Part shown: positions 1 to 6,025 of the stretch, one piece after another
How positions within the stretch are numbered: position 1 is the stretch's first letter
Layout of the letters: every line of letters starts with the position of its first letter
NCBI GenBank assembly: GCA_963838095.1
Contig: CAWIPO010000006.1
Location: 248,001 to 312,000 of the forward strand
DNA length: 64,000 nt
Reading direction: 5' to 3'
Origin: CAWCGU01 sp963838095
GTDB taxonomy: Bacteria > Actinomycetota > Thermoleophilia > Solirubrobacterales > 70-9
Program-made: the position numbers and the translations under genes
Notes under the pieces: generated by a model
The model's database searches: none
What the model was told of the DNA's origin: nothing
The model's input: only the letters and a program-made list of their open reading frames with translations

Positions 1-253
1 TCGCCCGCGCCGGACAGCAGAGCGGGAACGAGTCGATCGCGTCGTCGAAGGTCGTGCCCTGGCCGGCGAGCAGGCGCTGGACGTTCGGCATCAGCGCGAC
101 GTCGGTCGCCGCCATGTCGTCGGTCATCACGACGAGGATGTTGGGACGCCCGTCGCGGTCGGCGCTGGTGGGTCTAGCTGCCGCGCTCTCGCCCAGCACA
201 AGCCCGATCGCAAGGGTCGCCAACGCCACTCGCACCCACGCTCCCCTGACCAT
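1..253 (-). CDS. Sulfatase family protein, N-terminal fragment (runs off window)
   Basis: Reading leftward from ATG at 253 gives 84 codons that continue past the window edge. Residues 1-26 form a signal peptide (basic start, hydrophobic core, Ala-rich end). They are followed by PNILVVMTDDM, the first metal-binding block of type I sulfatases. Then comes FPLCCPAR, which fits the C-x-P-x-R motif whose Cys is converted to formylglycine. It is probably an exported hydrolase of sulfate esters or a related alkaline-phosphatase-superfamily enzyme. The substrate cannot be told from this fragment. The gene is followed upstream on the same strand by msrA, which ends 24 bases away. Confidence 0.85.
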   Translation of the reverse strand, partial: MVRGAWVRVALATLAIGLVLGESAAARPTSADRDGRPNILVVMTDDMAATDVALMPNVQRLLAGQGTTFDDAIDSFPLCCPARA

Positions 254-277
254 GAACGGAGAGGGTAGCGAGCCGGA

Positions 278-766
278 TTAACGCCCGATAAGGCTGCGCA
301 GCATCCCGGCGGGGGTGCTTCGGTTCTCGAGGTAGCACTGGTGGTAGCCCTCGGCCATCCAGAAGGTCTGGGCGGGCTCGATTGCGGTTGCCACCGGTGC
401 TCGCAGCTTCGCCTGCGTCCGAGCCTTGGCCTCGGTCGCCGCGAGCTGTTGATCGTCGGAGTGGAAGAAGATCACCGAGCGATACTGGGTGCCGACGTCC
501 GGGCCCTGGCGATCGACCTGGGTCGGGTCGTGGATCGACCAGAAGGTGTCGAGCAACTCCTCGTACGAGATCTTCTCCGGGTCGTAGGTGACCTGGCAGA
601 CCTCGGCGTGGCTGGTCGTACCGGTGCAGACCTGCTCGTAGGTCGGGTTCTCGGTCGTGCCGCCCTCGTAGCCGACGGCGGTATCGACCACACCCTCGAG
701 CTGCTTGAAAGCATGCTCGACCTGCCAGAAGCAGCCGGCGCCAAAAGTTGCCTTCTCAGTGCTCAC
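278..766 (-). CDS. msrA: Peptide methionine-S-sulfoxide reductase MsrA
   Basis: This 162-residue protein has the usual length of a single-domain MsrA. Near the N-terminus is GAGCFW, in which the Cys is the nucleophile that reduces methionine-S-sulfoxide in oxidised proteins. Other family blocks are visible: GYEGG, the YEQVCTGTTSHAEVCQV region with the conserved GTTSHAE motif, YDPE, and FWSIHDPTQ followed by GTQYRS. The start is GTG at 766. No MsrB domain is fused and none lies beside it. The divergent TolB-like gene begins only 21 bases away, so both promoters must be compressed or overlap the genes. Cytosolic repair enzyme; identification is firm. Confidence 0.96.
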   Translation of the reverse strand: MSTEKATFGAGCFWQVEHAFKQLEGVVDTAVGYEGGTTENPTYEQVCTGTTSHAEVCQVTYDPEKISYEELLDTFWSIHDPTQVDRQGPDVGTQYRSVIFFHSDDQQLAATEAKARTQAKLRAPVATAIEPAQTFWMAEGYHQCYLENRSTPAGMLRSLIGR

Positions 767-787
767 ATTGATTAGTGTGCCACGGCC

Positions 788-1702
788 TTGATTCGTTACA
801 CGAAAATCTCTGCGGCCGGGCTTGTGCTGCTTGCCGCGATCATCTTTGCGGCTGCACTTCCCGCCGGGGCGGCGTTCCCAGGGGACACCGGTCGCCTCGC
901 GTTCGCAGTGCCGTCAGGCGGATACCAGATCGTCAGCGTGAAGCCGAACGGGAAGGGCGAAAGGGGGCTCACCGCGGGCAGCAAGGGCTCGTCCAGCGAC
1001 CCCTCCTACTCGCCAAGCGGGGCACAGATCGTCTTCGTCAGCAACCGAGACGGCGCCTCAGATGACATCTACGTCATGGACGCGAACGGCGGCAATGTCA
1101 CCCGGGTCACGAACACGGCCGGCCGCGACGAGGAGACGCCGGGGTTCTCTGCCAACGGCGACTCGATCTTCTTCGCCGCCGACGGCCAGATCCGGAGCAT
1201 CGGCGTCGACGGGTCCGGCGAGCGGCGCATCGTCCGTGGCGAGCAGCCGGCGGTTGCCTCGGATGGCAACACGCTGGCGTTCGTCCGCCACAAGGATGTG
1301 CTCACGATCGGCGTGGATGGCAATGGCAAGCGCAACCTCACCAAGGACCTTCGCGAGGGGTCGGGAAGCGATGTCGGCTTCCTCTCGCCGAGCTTCTCGC
1401 CCGACGCCAAGTGGATCGTCTTGAACTCGAACCTCGATGCTCCGCGCAACGACGAGTTCAACGACGATCTCTACCTGCTGAAGGCCAACGGCAAGCGCCT
1501 CGAGCGCCTCACCGAAGGCGGGATCGAGGAGTTCAGCCCCACCTTCTCGCCCACCGGCCTCCAGATCGCATATGTCGGCGACACCGAGCGCGGCGCCCGC
1601 AAGGACGGCATCTACGTGATCGACACGGACGGCTCGAACGCCTCGCAGCTATTCAAGGTGAAGCGGCCCGGCCCACCGACCTGGCAGCCGACGGAGCCGT
1701 AG
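788..1702 (+). CDS. Secreted TolB-like beta-propeller (PD40 repeat) protein
   Basis: This 304-residue protein starts at a TTG codon. Residues 1-29 are a signal peptide with a long hydrophobic run ending in an Ala-rich cleavage region. The rest consists of WD40-like PD40 repeats, recognisable from repeated units such as PSYSPSGAQIVFVSNRDG, PGFSANGDSIFF, PSFSPDAKWIVLNS and PTFSPTGLQIAYVGD. This gives about six blades, as in the C-terminal half of TolB. No TolB N-terminal domain and no Tol-Pal partners are present, so it is not true TolB. It is probably an extracytoplasmic scaffold or sensor of unknown partner. Its last 50 bases overlap the convergent oxidoreductase gene. Confidence 0.85.
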   Translation: MIRYTKISAAGLVLLAAIIFAAALPAGAAFPGDTGRLAFAVPSGGYQIVSVKPNGKGERGLTAGSKGSSSDPSYSPSGAQIVFVSNRDGASDDIYVMDANGGNVTRVTNTAGRDEETPGFSANGDSIFFAADGQIRSIGVDGSGERRIVRGEQPAVASDGNTLAFVRHKDVLTIGVDGNGKRNLTKDLREGSGSDVGFLSPSFSPDAKWIVLNSNLDAPRNDEFNDDLYLLKANGKRLERLTEGGIEEFSPTFSPTGLQIAYVGDTERGARKDGIYVIDTDGSNASQLFKVKRPGPPTWQPTEP

Positions 1703-2195
1703 CCTCCACCGGGCTCACAGCGAGCCCAAGCACGGGAAGAGTGCGCGAGATCGCCTCGAGCGGGTCGCCCTCGAGCCCGTGGAAGCGCATCAGCATGCCG
1801 ATGATCAGCTTGCTGTATTGCGGGTGGTTCTCGCGATAGGCGACTAGAGCTTCCCGCGTCTCTTCGTCGTCGAGCTGCCGCCACTCCACCTGCCGGACCT
1901 CGCCGCGGACGTGAATCTCGACGAGTCCTCCGGCGACGATGTTCCGGTACCAGTGCGAGTCCTCCCCCCACATCGGCGAGACCATCACCTCATCGCGCTC
2001 CGGGTTCTGGGCGATAGCCTCGACTGGCGTCTTGTAGACCTTGCCGCTCCGACGGCCACGGTGGACGAGCACCACGATCGGCGCCGGTGAGAGGCCCCGC
2101 ATCATCCAGCGCATGCCGGGGCGATCGAGCGCCGCAGGGGTGCGCAGCGCTCGTCCGACCACCTTTCTGGTTCTCGGTGACAGCGGCTTGCTCAT
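1653..2195 (-). CDS. Deazaflavin (F420)-type nitroreductase family oxidoreductase
   Basis: A 180-residue protein when started at the ATG at 2195 (MSKPLSP); an upstream GTG at 2240 would add 15 unlikely residues. The central part carries PIVVLVHRGRRSGKVYKTPVE and a later MWGEDSHWYRNI block. This is the split-barrel arrangement of the deazaflavin-dependent nitroreductase family, which includes mycobacterial Ddn-like F420H2-dependent quinone reductases. The probable role is reduction of quinones or toxic electrophiles in the cytosol or at the membrane. The chosen start lies inside an 18-bp palindrome that also sits over the start codon of the MFS efflux gene at 28361, so the two genes probably share a regulator. 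The gene follows tetR on the same strand. Confidence 0.8.
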   Translation of the reverse strand: MSKPLSPRTRKVVGRALRTPAALDRPGMRWMMRGLSPAPIVVLVHRGRRSGKVYKTPVEAIAQNPERDEVMVSPMWGEDSHWYRNIVAGGLVEIHVRGEVRQVEWRQLDDEETREALVAYRENHPQYSKLIIGMLMRFHGLEGDPLEAISRTLPVLGLAVSPVEATAPSAARSVGRAASP

Positions 2196-2290
2196 CTCAT
2201 GCAGATGAGATTGAGCCGAACCCGGGCGTGGAAGGGGCACCCGGACGCGAAGCGGAGGATGCCCCGACCATGGATGTCGGAGGATTCGGC
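2191..2290 (-). promoter_or_regulatory. Duplicated upstream/control region, long copy
   Basis: The interval between the tetR stop codon and the oxidoreductase start is homologous to the sequence just before the MFS gene at 28311-28363. Read on the minus strand, both contain in order GCCGAATCCTCCG, GCTTCGCGTCCGG and TTCGGCTC(A/G)ATCTCATC, then the palindrome and the ATG. This copy has two extra inserts. Each lies between short direct repeats (ATCCTCCG twice; CCGG-rich twice), so the short copy may have lost them by slippage. The palindrome itself is at 2194-2211. Confidence 0.75.
2194..2211. promoter_or_regulatory. 18-bp palindrome over oxidoreductase start codon (putative operator)
   Basis: Perfect inverted repeat ATCTCAT-GCAG-ATGAGAT with 7-base arms and a 4-base spacer. 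Its lower-coordinate end supplies the first two bases of the oxidoreductase ATG. The identical element, at the same position relative to the start codon, is found at 28345-28362 before the MFS pump. The size and symmetry fit a dimeric repressor such as a TetR- or GntR-type protein. As RNA it would also form a hairpin that masks the start codon. Which protein binds is not shown by the sequence. Confidence 0.65.
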
Positions 2291-2295
2291 GGTGT

Positions 2296-2979
2296 TCATT
2301 TGGGCTTGCCTTCCGCCGGCGCCAGCATCTCGAATCGCTCTTCCAGGCGCATCACCGCCTCCGGGTCCTGTGCCCGCCACATCTCCCGCAGGCCGAGCAT
2401 GAATGCCGCCACCAGGGTGCCGTACAGCTCCTCGCCGAGGTCGGGGTCGATCTGCTGGTTCATCAGGAATCCCTGGGTCATGACCGAGGTCATCCGGGTG
2501 ATGTCCGCGAGTGGGATCGGCGGCTCGATGCCGATAGCCTCGGCCCAGCGCCCGTACACCTGCTCGAGGCGCTCCTCCATCGCGCGACTGCGCGTGAGCA
2601 GCTCCTGGCGGAACTCGTCGTTTCTGCCCGCGTAAGCGACGAACTCGAGATAGAGGCGTTCCCATTCGGGGTCGGAGCGCAGGAAGCGGATCAGGTCTTC
2701 ACCCGCGTGCCGCGCCGCTTCGTCGGGCGTGTCATCCGTCTTCAAGCCCTGCTCGATCCGCTCGATCTCCTCCCCGAACTTCTGATCCAGCATCGCGAGG
2801 AAGAGCTCCTCTTTGCTCTTGAAGTTCGAGTAGAAGGCACCCTTGGTGTAGCCGGCGTCCTGGGAGATCTCTTCAATCGAGGTCTGCTCGAGCCCGCGGT
2901 GGCAGAACAGCTTCGACGCAGAGCGCATCAGCTTCGAGCGGGTCCGCGCCTGCTTTTGCTTTCTGGAGATCGGGCTCAC
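2296..2979 (-). CDS. TetR family transcriptional regulator
   Basis: A 227-residue protein with a typical TetR N-terminal helix-turn-helix at about residues 15-60 (TSIEEISQDAGYTKGAFYSNF, then KSKEELF). A divergent all-helical ligand-binding domain follows. It is the second gene of a two-gene operon, starting 28 bases after the nucleotide cyclase stop. The operon promoter is flanked by two perfect palindromes at 3591-3604 and 3612-3629, so autoregulation of the operon is the simplest reading. A different palindrome lies downstream at 2194-2211. The inducer is unknown. Because the neighbours are a reductase and, through the shared promoter, an efflux pump, a hydrophobic toxic ligand is plausible but inferred. 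Confidence 0.93.
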   Translation of the reverse strand: MSPISRKQKQARTRSKLMRSASKLFCHRGLEQTSIEEISQDAGYTKGAFYSNFKSKEELFLAMLDQKFGEEIERIEQGLKTDDTPDEAARHAGEDLIRFLRSDPEWERLYLEFVAYAGRNDEFRQELLTRSRAMEERLEQVYGRWAEAIGIEPPIPLADITRMTSVMTQGFLMNQQIDPDLGEELYGTLVAAFMLGLREMWRAQDPEAVMRLEERFEMLAPAEGKPK

Positions 2980-3007
2980 GTGCGATTCGCTTCCTGGCGC
3001 CGGCCGG

Positions 3008-3568
3008 TCATGCGATTCCCCGCGTGGGCAGCATCGACCATCGCGGCACGAGCCGCTGGAGTATCGAGGCGGTACGTGACTCCGCCACCCTGGCCTCGAT
3101 CGGCTCGGTCACGTTGCGCAGCCAGTGCAGCCGGCGTTCGCCGAAGTCGACCTTCGGTATGCGGCCGGCGGCGCCACAGGTGTCCTCGCTCACCAGCACC
3201 TCTCCGCCGGCCGCCGCGGAGCACAGCCTCGCCGCCACATTCACCGCCCTCCCGTACCACTCTCCCTGCCGGTGCACCGCCGGACCGGTGTGGACGCCCA
3301 CCCGAACCGGGGGGAATGCGGGAACGTTCTCGAGCTCACGTACCAGGCCCAGCGCCAGCTCGATTCCGTTGGCCGCATCGTCGCAGCGGATCGCCACGCC
3401 GTCGCCGAGCGTCTTCATCTCCTCGGCCTGATAGCCCGCGATCAGCCCGCGGGCGTGGTCGTAGAGGCACAGGGCGACATCGGCCGCGCGGTCGTCCCCC
3501 TCAGCATCGGTAAGCGCGGTGAAGCCAACCAGATCTGCGAAGAGAAAGGTGTGCTCGGGCTCGGCCAG
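3008..3568 (-). CDS. Class III adenylate/guanylate cyclase, stand-alone catalytic domain
   Basis: About 186 residues forming one cyclase homology domain. FLFADLVGFT carries the first metal-binding Asp. KTLGDG carries the substrate-contacting Lys and the second Asp. VRVGVHTGP and WYGRAVNVAARL follow, the last with the transition-state Asn and Arg. The catalytic set looks complete, so it probably makes cAMP (or cGMP). There are no membrane segments or sensor domains. No ATG, GTG or TTG lies in frame between the upstream stop at 3605-3607 and the conserved FLFAD block. The best start is CTG at 3568, six bases after AGGGGA. First gene of an operon with tetR. Confidence 0.87.
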   Translation of the reverse strand: MAEPEHTFLFADLVGFTALTDAEGDDRAADVALCLYDHARGLIAGYQAEEMKTLGDGVAIRCDDAANGIELALGLVRELENVPAFPPVRVGVHTGPAVHRQGEWYGRAVNVAARLCSAAAGGEVLVSEDTCGAAGRIPKVDFGERRLHWLRNVTEPIEARVAESRTASILQRLVPRWSMLPTRGIA

Positions 3569-3590
3569 CGTCAGTCCCCTCAGATTTCGG

Positions 3591-3632
3591 ATACCGAGCG
3601 GTATTTATCTCACATACCGCCCGGTATGTCAA
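3591..3632 (-). promoter_or_regulatory. Cyclase-tetR promoter with twin TetR-type operators
   Basis: On the minus strand a -35 box TTGACA (3627-3632) and a -10 box GATAAA (3604-3609) are separated by exactly 17 bases. Palindrome ACATACCG-CC-CGGTATGT (3612-3629) fills the spacer and overlaps the -35 box. Palindrome ATACCG-AG-CGGTAT (3591-3604) abuts the -10 box and covers the expected transcription start. Both share ATACCG-N2-CGGTAT, a common TetR operator form, and their centres are 23 bp apart. This is a textbook steric-repression layout, presumably for the TetR encoded second in the operon. Confidence 0.85.
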
Positions 3633-3651
3633 GCCCAGGCCAGGTGCAAGC

Positions 3652-4977
3652 CTAGTCGTGCGGGCGGGCCATCTTGTGGTGGTTGAGCGCCTCGTCGAGG
3701 ATTTCCTCGGAGACACCGTGCTCGCGGGCGACATCGCGAACGTGTTCGCCTGACTCGGCGGCCTTCTTCACGATCTCGGTCGCCCGGTCGTAGCCAATGT
3801 GGGGATTGAGAGCCGTCGCCGTCGCGAGCGTCGCCTCGGCATGGCGCTCGAGCATGTCCGCGTTTGCCTCAACCCCCTGGACCACCTTCTCATCGAGCAG
3901 GCGGCAGGCGGCGGCGAGGAGCTTGATCGAGTCGAGTAGGTTGCGCGCGATCAGCGGGACCCGGACGTTGAGCTCGAACTGGCCCTGGGTGCCGGCGACG
4001 GTGATCGCGACGTCGTTGCCGATCACCTGGGCGCCGACCTGGATCACGACCTCGCAGATCACGGGGTTGACCTTGCCGGGCATGATCGAGGAGCCCTTCT
4101 GCAACTCGGGCAGGCGGATCTCGGCGAGGCCGGCGCGCGGGCCGGAGCCCATCAGCGCGAGGTCGTTGGCGATCTTCGTCAGCGAGACCGCGACCACCTT
4201 CAGCGCACCCGAGAGCTCCACCAGGGCATCACGATTGGCCTGCGCCTCGAAGCGGTCTAGCGGCGCCGTGACCTCAAGGCCCGTGTCGGCCGCCAGCTTC
4301 GCCCGCACCCTCTCCGCGAACTCGGGGTGTGTGTTCAGGCCGGTGCCCGTGGCGGTGCCGCCGAGCGGGATCTGGCCCACGTGACCCAGCGTCGCGCGCA
4401 CGCGCTCGATGCCGAGCCGGATCTGGGCCGCGTAGCCGCCGAACTCCTGGCCAAGGGTCACGGGAACCGCGTCCATCAGGTGGGTGCGGCCGGCCTTGAC
4501 GATGTCGGTGAACTCGTCGCTCTTGCGCGCGAGCGCCGAGGCGAGGGCGTCCATCGCCGGCAGCAGGTCGCGCTCGACCTCCTCGAGGGCGGCGAGGTGG
4601 ACGGCCGATGGGAAGACGTCGTTCGACGACTGGCCCATGTTCACGTGGTCGTTGGCGTGGGCGTCGTCGCCGGCGAGGTTTGCCAGCACCTCGTTCGCGT
4701 TCATGTTCGAGGAGGTCCCAGAGCCGGTTTGGAAGACGTCGATCGGGAACTGGCCGTCGTGCTCGCCGGCCGCCACGGCATCTCCGGCAACGGCGATCCG
4801 CTCGGCGACGTCCCCGTCCAGCAGCCCGAGCTCCGCGTTCACCCGCGCGGCCGCGGCCTTCAGCCTCCCGAGCCAATGAACGACGGGCGGAGGCATCGGC
4901 TGGCCGGAAACGGGGAAGTTCGCGACCGCCTTGTCGGTCTCTGCACCCCAGAGCTTTGCGTCCGTCTGTGTGCTCAT
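3652..4977 (-). CDS. fumC: Fumarate hydratase, class II
   Basis: A 441-residue cytosolic enzyme that interconverts fumarate and malate in the TCA cycle. Signature GSSIMPGKVNPV (with the catalytic Ser loop), the substrate-site TGSGTSSNMNANEV, the GQSSNDVFPSA block and GRTHLMDAVPVTLGQE are all present. The length fits homotetrameric class II fumarases. Start ATG at 4977 (MSTQTDAKLWG), with the usual LWGAETDKAV opening. No aspartase-like substitutions are evident in the signature. The cyclase promoter lies just beyond the stop with no clear terminator between. Confidence 0.96.
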   Translation of the reverse strand: MSTQTDAKLWGAETDKAVANFPVSGQPMPPPVVHWLGRLKAAAARVNAELGLLDGDVAERIAVAGDAVAAGEHDGQFPIDVFQTGSGTSSNMNANEVLANLAGDDAHANDHVNMGQSSNDVFPSAVHLAALEEVERDLLPAMDALASALARKSDEFTDIVKAGRTHLMDAVPVTLGQEFGGYAAQIRLGIERVRATLGHVGQIPLGGTATGTGLNTHPEFAERVRAKLAADTGLEVTAPLDRFEAQANRDALVELSGALKVVAVSLTKIANDLALMGSGPRAGLAEIRLPELQKGSSIMPGKVNPVICEVVIQVGAQVIGNDVAITVAGTQGQFELNVRVPLIARNLLDSIKLLAAACRLLDEKVVQGVEANADMLERHAEATLATATALNPHIGYDRATEIVKKAAESGEHVRDVAREHGVSEEILDEALNHHKMARPHD

Positions 4978-5004
4978 CTGTCCTTCAAATCTATCCTCCC
5001 GTCG

Positions 5005-5571
5005 ATGCCGGAGCCGCTACAGGCCTACGCAGCCTCCCGAGGGATGGCCTACGAGCAGGCATTCGGGACGGGGCCGCTGACGCCGCTCCTCGTTCACAGC
5101 GGCGGCCTCTCGCCGGTCGCAAAGGGGGCTCTCGGCGAGGGCGTCCTCGGCTACGTCGGGACGCTCTCGTACGAGCGATACCGGTTCACGGCCGCGCTGA
5201 CGGAGATTCCCGAGTCGGTCGCGCTTGTGCCGCGGCTTCAGTGCGAGCGGATCGGGCGCTGGACCTCGGACACCCACTACGGGTTCGAGATCCGCACTTC
5301 GCGGCTGTGGACGGAGAGTGTGGGGCTGAACGACCGCTACAAGGTGACCACGAGCCCGTGGCAGGACCCGAATTGGATGCGCCAGCTCTTCGCCCCTGCC
5401 TTCATCGACTGGCTCGCCACCAAGCCGCCGTCGGATTTCTCGTTCGAGCTCACCTATGGCTGGTTGCTGTGCTCGCTCGAGCGCGACAGCGTGGGCGACG
5501 CCGATCTCGATTGGCTGCGCGCAGGCACGGCCTACATCGCCGCGCGCGTGCGCCAGGAGTGTCTCGAGTAG
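5005..5571 (+). CDS. Hypothetical protein, about 188 residues
   Basis: Starts at ATG 5005 (MPEPLQAYAAS), 27 bases from the divergent fumC start. It has no signal peptide and no membrane segments. It contains several Trp-rich stretches (DPNWMRQLF, FIDWLATKPP) and a central beta-rich region ending in YKVTTSPWQD. The pattern of a short sequence containing 'F-A-P-A-F-I-D-W-L' near the end resembles uncharacterised actinobacterial proteins, but I do not recognise a named family. Its stop codon directly abuts the ATG of the next gene, so the two are probably co-transcribed. Function unknown. Confidence 0.75.
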   Translation: MPEPLQAYAASRGMAYEQAFGTGPLTPLLVHSGGLSPVAKGALGEGVLGYVGTLSYERYRFTAALTEIPESVALVPRLQCERIGRWTSDTHYGFEIRTSRLWTESVGLNDRYKVTTSPWQDPNWMRQLFAPAFIDWLATKPPSDFSFELTYGWLLCSLERDSVGDADLDWLRAGTAYIAARVRQECLE

Positions 5572-6003
5572 ATGCAGATCAACCGCACCGGCATCTGGCT
5601 GCTGGCCTTGTTCTTCCTCGGCGGGATCGCGTTCCTGGTTCTCAACTTCGCCGTGTTCGAGGCCGCGGCGTTTCTGATGATCGGGGCGATCTGGGTGGTG
5701 GTCTCGCTCGGCTTGCTGGTCTATGCGATCCGGAGCGCCCAGCGCGGAAAGCACCAAGAATGGCTGTTCCGGCAGGGACTTCGCGGGAAGGCGACGATCG
5801 TCGAGGCACGATCGGGCGCGCTGGTCAACGACCAGCCGGTGATGTCGTTCGTGCTCGACGTCGATGTGCCGGGCCAGAACCAGCGACAGGTCAGACACCG
5901 CGAGATCGTCTCCAACTTCGCCGCCCACCGGATGCAACCGGGCCTGGTTCTGCCCGTCTATGTGAACCCGCAAGACCCCGAGGACTTCCTGCTGGTCTGG
6001 TGA
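5572..6003 (+). CDS. Two-span membrane protein, DUF3592-like
   Basis: A 143-residue protein beginning immediately after the stop of the preceding gene. Two hydrophobic helices at about residues 7-27 and 31-53 form a hairpin, followed by a polar domain of about 85 residues. That domain contains GLRGKATIVEARSG and LVLPVYVNPQDPEDFLL. The small beta-barrel tail ending in a 'V-Y-V-N-P-x-D-P' motif is what DUF3592-type proteins show; the family assignment is by pattern only. No biochemical role is known. It ends 22 bases before ileS and may share its transcript. Confidence 0.75.
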   Translation: MQINRTGIWLLALFFLGGIAFLVLNFAVFEAAAFLMIGAIWVVVSLGLLVYAIRSAQRGKHQEWLFRQGLRGKATIVEARSGALVNDQPVMSFVLDVDVPGQNQRQVRHREIVSNFAAHRMQPGLVLPVYVNPQDPEDFLLVW

Positions 6004-6025
6004 CCGCTCGTAGAATCGGCCGCTC

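Noticed and set aside
4327..5004. Open frame on the plus strand across fumC, continuous with the small hypothetical protein
   Set aside because: It is the reverse shadow of fumC; only the part from ATG 5005 has independent protein-like composition.
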